In this document: positions 59,678-64,000 of the stretch, in pieces
Numbering within the stretch: position 1 is the first letter of the stretch
Layout: each line of letters begins with the position of its first letter
Origin: Thermoleophilia bacterium UBA6103
GTDB taxonomy: Bacteria > Actinomycetota > Thermoleophilia > UBA2241
Length of the DNA: 64,000 nt
Assembly (NCBI GenBank): GCA_002423545.1
Contig: DIWP01000023.1
Span: forward strand, 1,988-65,987
Reading direction: 5' to 3'
Translations under genes and position numbers: made by a program
The notes under the pieces: model-generated
The model's input: the letters and a program-made list of their open reading frames with translations, nothing else
The model's database searches: none
What the model was told of the DNA's origin: nothing

Positions 59678-60772
59678 TCAGCCGAGCAGCAGCGCCTGCA
59701 CGCGCTGCATGAAGTCGTTGAAGTTCGCGGCGTATTCGGGCGAGCCCTCGACGGTCACGAAGCCGCGGCCGACACCGTCGACGAAGCCGACCTCCTTGTT
59801 CATCACCGCCAGGGCCCCGTCCACACCGTGGAAGCGCAGGTGGACGAACGGCCGGCGACGTTCATAGAAGCCGCGGCCGGCCTTGCTGAGACCGGCGCGC
59901 ACGCGCAGATACGCGGCGATGCCCTCCGGCTCCACACTCATCTGGTAGATGCGCTCCGGCTGGCGACTCGTCCAGCGCACCATCTCCGGGTCGCCGGCCT
60001 TGTTGTACTGGCTCAGCGCCGTGGTGATCATGTACAGCGTCATCTTGACCTTGAGACGGCGCTTGTCCGCGTCCTTCGGCTGGGCGCTGGGCAGCAGCAG
60101 CTTGAGCGCCAGGAGCAGCACAACGACCTTGGCCAGCAGGCCGGGGCGACTGAGGCCCTTGATCCCGGGCAGGACCGTCTTGCCGGCGAAGAAGTCGTTC
60201 ATCTTGTAGACGTCGGCGAAGGTGAAGGTGATCGTCGGCTTAGCTGTCTCGCCATGGGCACCGTGGTCGTAGACGCCCGGCTCCACGCGGACCACGCCGT
60301 CGTCGATGATCACGTGGGCGGCGAGCGGCTGGGCGCCGGTGGGGTCCGCCGTTGAGGCGGCCGGCGTGCCGTGCGGCCGACCGGGTGCCGCCCTGCCGCC
60401 GGTGCCCTGCGCGGCGGGGGTGAACGGCTCCGGGCCGGCGAACCCGCCCGGCGCCGTGCCGGGGGTGCCGGCCCCGTCCTTGACGCGGAACTGGACGACG
60501 GCGTGCACGCCGGTGAAGCGCCGGTTCATGGCCTGGTCGTCCTCGACGATCACCTTGAGGACCGGCAGGGCGGCACGCAGGAAGAGGCGCGCCCGCAGCA
60601 GCTGCCGGTCGGGCGGGGGCACGTGCGGCGCCGGTCCGGGCAAGGCGGTGCCCGACGCGCCGGCGGCATCTCGCGGCGGCGCGGCGCCGAGCCCGCCGGC
60701 CTCCGGCGGCGCCGATCCCGGCAGGACGGCGCCGGACCCGGCGCCCGGAGCATGTGCTGCTGAGCCGGCCAT
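59678..60772 (-). CDS. Protein with SCP2-like features, 364 aa
   Basis: Not firmly recognised. The conserved-looking part TFTFADVYKMNDFFAGKTVLPGIKG resembles sterol-carrier-protein-2-type lipid-binding folds, followed by a hydrophobic segment LLAKVVVLLLALKLLLP, and later PERIYQMSVEPEGIAAYLRV and DGVGRGFVTVEGSPEYAANF. The first 50 residues and about 100-150 are Ala/Gly/Pro-rich low complexity. ATG at 60772 overlaps the stop of the transketolase C-subunit gene (TGATG), so it belongs to that operon. Confidence 0.55.
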   Translation of the reverse strand: MAGSAAHAPGAGSGAVLPGSAPPEAGGLGAAPPRDAAGASGTALPGPAPHVPPPDRQLLRARLFLRAALPVLKVIVEDDQAMNRRFTGVHAVVQFRVKDGAGTPGTAPGGFAGPEPFTPAAQGTGGRAAPGRPHGTPAASTADPTGAQPLAAHVIIDDGVVRVEPGVYDHGAHGETAKPTITFTFADVYKMNDFFAGKTVLPGIKGLSRPGLLAKVVVLLLALKLLLPSAQPKDADKRRLKVKMTLYMITTALSQYNKAGDPEMVRWTSRQPERIYQMSVEPEGIAAYLRVRAGLSKAGRGFYERRRPFVHLRFHGVDGALAVMNKEVGFVDGVGRGFVTVEGSPEYAANFNDFMQRVQALLLG

Positions 60773-61788
60773 CAGACCTCGTCCTCCCAGTCCTCGTCGA
60801 GCTCGGCGACGATGCCGAGCATGACGCGGATCCTGTCCACGATGCCGTCGATGTCGATGCCGTAGTGGCAGTAGAGGTCCTCGGGGTAGCCGACCTCGCT
60901 GTAGCAGTCGGGCAGGCCGACCTTGGCGAAGGTGCAGGCGACGCCGCTCTGCGCGAGCACATCGGCCACGGCGCTGCCGAGGCCGCCGATGACGGTGTGC
61001 TCCTCGACCGTCAGGATGTGACCGGTCTCCCGCGCCGCCGACAGGACGGCGGCGTCGTCGAGCGGCTTGAGCGTGTGCATGTTGAGCACCCGTACCGAGA
61101 CGCCGTCTGTTTCGGCCAGGATGGTCGCCGCCTGCGCGGCGTGGTACACGGCCACGCCGCAGCAGACGATCGTGAAGTCGCCTCCGGGCGCGATCTCGAC
61201 GGCCTGCCCGATCCGGAAGCCGTAGTCCTCTGAGTCGTAGTGCAGCGGCTCGAAGCCGCGGCCGAGGCGGATGTACGCCGGGCCCGGCCGCTCGACGCAG
61301 GCACGGACGGCGTTGGCCGTCTCGAAGCCGTCGGCCGGCACGATCACGGTCATGCCCGCCAGGGCGCGCATGATCGCGATGTCTTCGGTGCAGTGATGGG
61401 TCGTCCCCGCCTGCCCGAACGATATGCCGCCGTGCGTGGCGATGATCTTCACGTCGAGGCCCTGATAGCAGATGTCGGTGCGCACCTGCTCGAGCGCCCG
61501 CATACTGGCGAACACCGACATGGTGCTCACAAACGGCACCAGGCCGGCCTTGGCCATGCCGGCCGCCATGCCGAAGAGGTTCTGCTCGGCGATGCCGACG
61601 TTGACCAGCCGCTCCGGGAAGCGCTCCCCGAACACGCCGATCTTGGTCGACCTGGCGAGGTCGGCGGTGAGCGCCACGATCCGCGCGTCCTTCTCCCCCA
61701 GCTCGGTGAGCACGCGGCCGTAGATCTCCGCCTGGGTGAGCGTGTTGGCGTCGTAGACGTTCCAGGTGGTGCCGGTGACTTCGGGCAT
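60772..61788 (-). CDS. Transketolase C-terminal subunit (pyrimidine-binding plus C domain), 338 aa
   Basis: Second half of a split transketolase. Features: ALTADLARSTKIGVFGERFPER, NVGIAEQNLFGMAAGMAKAG with the catalytic Glu that activates thiamin diphosphate, THGGISFGQAGTTHHCTEDIA, and VEEHTVIGGLGSAVADVLA. ATG at 61788 with GGGAGAGAGGCC upstream. The N-terminal partner is encoded 311 bp upstream, with a small Dabb-like gene between. Split transketolases often serve special sugar or sulfosugar pathways; the substrate here is not readable. Confidence 0.9.
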   Translation of the reverse strand: MPEVTGTTWNVYDANTLTQAEIYGRVLTELGEKDARIVALTADLARSTKIGVFGERFPERLVNVGIAEQNLFGMAAGMAKAGLVPFVSTMSVFASMRALEQVRTDICYQGLDVKIIATHGGISFGQAGTTHHCTEDIAIMRALAGMTVIVPADGFETANAVRACVERPGPAYIRLGRGFEPLHYDSEDYGFRIGQAVEIAPGGDFTIVCCGVAVYHAAQAATILAETDGVSVRVLNMHTLKPLDDAAVLSAARETGHILTVEEHTVIGGLGSAVADVLAQSGVACTFAKVGLPDCYSEVGYPEDLYCHYGIDIDGIVDRIRVMLGIVAELDEDWEDEV

Positions 61789-61817
61789 CGGCCTCTCTCC
61801 CCTCTCGATACCGGCCG

Positions 61818-62102
61818 CTAGACCTCGACCTGCTCCACGTCCTCGAGGACCCAGGCCGTCACCGGGCCGACGGCGCTGACCCACTCGAACGCCTCCTGCG
61901 TCTCGAACGAGGCCACGAACCGGCGGGCGTTCTCCGCGTCGTCCCAGTCGAAGAGCGCGAAGTAGTCGTTGGGCCCCTCCTGACCACGCAGCAGCACGCC
62001 ACCCCTGGAGCCGTACCGGCGCCGGCGCTCGGCGTCGAAGTCGAACACCGTGCGGAACTTGTCGTAGTCCTGGACGTTGTGGTGGATGAGCACGCGAGTC
62101 AT
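61818..62102 (-). CDS. Small Dabb/antibiotic-monooxygenase-like protein, 94 aa
   Basis: Ferredoxin-like alpha/beta-barrel protein: MTRVLIHHNVQDYDKFRTVF, YFALFDWDDAENARRFVASF. Such proteins act as small isomerases, cyclases or dimeric binding proteins. ATG at 62102 overlaps the stop of the transketolase N-subunit gene (ATGA). It is embedded between the two transketolase halves, which is unusual and suggests a role in the same pathway. Confidence 0.7.
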   Translation of the reverse strand: MTRVLIHHNVQDYDKFRTVFDFDAERRRRYGSRGGVLLRGQEGPNDYFALFDWDDAENARRFVASFETQEAFEWVSAVGPVTAWVLEDVEQVEV

Positions 62103-63028
62103 GTCCGCCTCCCCGTGATCGAGGCCTTGGCCTTTTCGGCGAGCTCCGAGTCGAGGCTGCCGTAGTGCCACTTCACGTTACCCTCCATGAAGTCGACGCC
62201 CTTTCCCTTGACGGTATTGGCGATGATGACGGTCGGCCGGCCGGCGGTGTCCGCCGAGGCGGCGCCGGACGCTGCTGACGGGCCGGCGGCGGCGCCCGGC
62301 CGGCCGGCGCCCGACCTTCCGGCGAGCGGCCGCCCAGCGCGGGCGCGGGCCCCCTCGATGGCGGCCGCGATCTGAACGAAGTCGTGGCCGTCGATCTCCA
62401 CGACCTGGAACCCGAACGCCCGCCACTTGTCGGCCAGCGGCTCCAGCGACATGACCTCTTCGGTGGGGCCGTCGATCATGAGCCCGTTGCGGTCGACAAG
62501 GGTGATGAGGTTGGTGGCGCCATGGTGGGAGGCGGCCATGGCCGCCTCCCACACCGAGCCCTCGTTGCACTCGCCGTCGCCGAGCAGGCAGTAGGTGAGC
62601 CACGACTCCTTCTGGTAGCGGGCGCCCCAAGCCATGCCGAGCGCCTGCGAGAGGCCGTGCCCCAGCGAACCGGTCGAAGCATCGACCCCCGGCACCTTGC
62701 CGCCGTCCAGGTGCATGCCGAAGGGGCTCTTGAAATGGTTGAACTCGTGCAGCAGTCCGCCGGGGAAATAGCCACGGTCGGCCAGCACGCTGGCCAGGCC
62801 GACCCCGGCATGTCCTTTGCTCAGCACGAAGCGGTCTCGTTGCGCCCAGTCGGGCTCGTCGGGCCGCACGTTCAGGTACTTGTAGTAGAGCGCCGTGAGG
62901 AGGTCGGCGCTGCTCAGAGCGCCGCCGATGTGGGCGCCGCCGGCCCACGTGGTGACGTCGATCATCAGACAGCGCAGCTCGCGCGCCTTGGCCTGGAGGT
63001 CGCGGACCTCGTCGTCGGTCAGCGGCAT
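62099..63028 (-). CDS. Transketolase N-terminal subunit (ThDP pyrophosphate-binding), 309 aa
   Basis: First half of a split transketolase. Features: GGALSSADLLTALYYKYLNV, RFVLSKGHAGVGLASVLADRG, GSLGHGLSQALGMAWGARYQ and the ThDP motif LLGDGECNEGSVWEAAMAAS ... LVDRNGLMIDG. A 33-residue Gly/Ala/Pro insertion at about 228-261 lies before TVIIANTVKGKGVDF. ATG at 63028 with GGAGGCC upstream. Operon order: aminotransferase, transketolase N, Dabb-like, transketolase C, SCP2-like. Confidence 0.92.
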   Translation of the reverse strand: MPLTDDEVRDLQAKARELRCLMIDVTTWAGGAHIGGALSSADLLTALYYKYLNVRPDEPDWAQRDRFVLSKGHAGVGLASVLADRGYFPGGLLHEFNHFKSPFGMHLDGGKVPGVDASTGSLGHGLSQALGMAWGARYQKESWLTYCLLGDGECNEGSVWEAAMAASHHGATNLITLVDRNGLMIDGPTEEVMSLEPLADKWRAFGFQVVEIDGHDFVQIAAAIEGARARAGRPLAGRSGAGRPGAAAGPSAASGAASADTAGRPTVIIANTVKGKGVDFMEGNVKWHYGSLDSELAEKAKASITGRRT

Positions 63029-63089
63029 CGGCGGCCTCCTGGTACGTTCGCGGCCGAGGCCGGGCGCCTGACGGACACCGAAGCGGGCA

Positions 63090-64000
63090 TCACGTGCCCC
63101 CTTCTTCATCGAGCACCGTGAACGCCTCCTCGACGATCGCCAGCGTGCGCTCCAGGTCCTCGTCGGTGTGCGCGCAGGAGACCAGCCAGTTGTGATGCGA
63201 CGTGAAGTAGGCGCCGCGCCGCGTGCACTCGGCACAGAGACGCTGGTGGAGCATCGTGCTCTCGTCGTCGGTGAGCCGCAGGTACGGCATCTGCGGCGGG
63301 CCGGTCACCTTGAGGTCGTGCCCGTGGGCGTCGGCGATGCGCTTCATGCCGTCGGTGAGCCGGCGGCCGTAGTCTGCCATGTACGCCGGCGCGTCGCGAC
63401 GCTGCAGCTCGTCGATGCAGGCCAGCGCCGCCGCCATCGGCACCGCCTGGAACCAGTAGCTGCCTGTGTAGAACACGCCGGCCGCCTCGCTCTTCAGCTC
63501 GCCGCGCCCCACCATGGCCGAGATCGGGTAGCCGTTGGCGATCGCCTTGCAGTAGCAGGCCAGGTCCGGGCGGAAGCCGAAGTACTCGTTGGACCCGCGC
63601 AGGTCCAGCCGGAAGCCGGCCCGCACGTCGTCGAGGATGAGGACCACGCCGTGCCGGTCGCAGAGCTCGCGGATGCGCTGCCAGTAGCCCTCGGCCGGCA
63701 GCTCGTTGTCGGCGAACGTGAGGTGCTGGTACGGGGTGCTGATGAAGGCGGCGATGCGGCCGGGCTGCTCCTCGAGCACACACTCGAAGGCGGCGGCATG
63801 GTTCCAGGGGATGCGGACGACGTTCTCGGTGTCCTGAGGCACCACGCCGTGATGGCCGCCGCCCTGCATCCAGGCGGCGACACCGTGATAGCCGCCCTCG
63901 ATGGCGACGATCTTGGACCGGCCGGTGGCGGCGCGGGCGATCATCGTCGCGTAGGTGGTCATGTCGCCGCCGTTCTTGGCGAAGAACGCCCAGTCGGCGA
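63090..64000 (-). CDS. Class III aminotransferase, glutamate-1-semialdehyde-aminomutase-like (5' end outside window)
   Basis: PLP enzyme of the HemL-like subgroup. Visible: ADWAFFAKNGGDMTTYA entering from the window edge, IVAIEGGYHGVAAW, VLILDDVRAGFRLD (PLP-binding Asp), CYCKAIANGYPISAMVG (Schiff-base Lys) and SYWFQAVPMAAALACID. Partner of the split transketolase genes 61 bp downstream, so probably an amino-sugar or amino-triose pathway rather than haem synthesis. The start lies beyond position 64000. Confidence 0.9.
   Translation of the reverse strand, partial: ADWAFFAKNGGDMTTYATMIARAATGRSKIVAIEGGYHGVAAWMQGGGHHGVVPQDTENVVRIPWNHAAAFECVLEEQPGRIAAFISTPYQHLTFADNELPAEGYWQRIRELCDRHGVVLILDDVRAGFRLDLRGSNEYFGFRPDLACYCKAIANGYPISAMVGRGELKSEAAGVFYTGSYWFQAVPMAAALACIDELQRRDAPAYMADYGRRLTDGMKRIADAHGHDLKVTGPPQMPYLRLTDDESTMLHQRLCAECTRRGAYFTSHHNWLVSCAHTDEDLERTLAIVEEAFTVLDEEGGT

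Overview
The window is a 64 kb piece of a GC-rich chromosome. Tightly overlapping operons (ATGA, TGATG, TTGA junctions), GTG/TTG starts, near-leaderless promoters, a heliorhodopsin and a fused MobA-MobB point to an actinobacterial-type organism. Molybdenum transhydroxylase genes suggest an anaerobic or facultative life style. Both statements are inference; no rRNA or other taxonomic marker was used.

Layout. 1-4142 (minus): the 5' part of tyrS, a U32-family protein and a NIF3-like protein. 4332-9708 (minus): a completely overlapped operon, mobA-mobB > secreted SUOX-like protein > THEP1-like NTPase > two-domain ECF ATPase > membrane S-like component > EcfT, preceded by a leader that looks like a Moco riboswitch. 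9924-13360 (minus): small and large subunits of a pyrogallol/phloroglucinol-type transhydroxylase. 13797-16727 (plus): a short integron-type cassette array without a visible integrase (hicBA, higBA, GNAT plus methyltransferase, a higA remnant), with 63-bp attC sites, followed by a TfoX-domain gene. 18217-21650 (plus): a second, diverged transhydroxylase-type operon, then an IclR regulator. The two Mo-enzyme operons share a tandem operator (13414-13455 and 17848-17889).

23-29 kb is a patchwork: a secreted hydrolase-like protein, a frameshifted and truncated P-type ATPase, an HtrA protease, a receiver-domain protein, and several short repeats. 28977-37322 (minus) is an arginine biosynthesis cluster argC-argJ-argB, then a degenerate argB paralogue, argR, argG, argH and a 3-methyladenine glycosylase. 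argC and the argB paralogue each have the same promoter/ARG-box architecture followed by a homologous Arg-rich leader ORF. 37.9-39.7 kb holds a methyltransferase and small toxin-antitoxin-like genes. 39934-46107 (minus) is the translation block infC-rpmI-rplT-spoU-pheS-pheT. 46.3-53.5 kb includes a Moco-sulfurase-like PLP protein, a degenerate Nudix protein, an acetamidase/formamidase, vapBC and thrS.

53.7-58.6 kb (mostly plus): DUF389 protein, cyclopropane-fatty-acid-synthase-like methyltransferase, rhodanese, aquaporin and heliorhodopsin. 58.9-64 kb (minus): a META-domain lipoprotein, then a split transketolase with an aminotransferase (cut by the window end), a small Dabb-like protein and an SCP2-like protein.

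Recurring themes are molybdenum cofactor supply and use (riboswitch, MobAB, two Mo enzymes, Moco-sulfurase-like protein) and low-complexity Ala/Gly/Pro insertions inside otherwise standard housekeeping enzymes.
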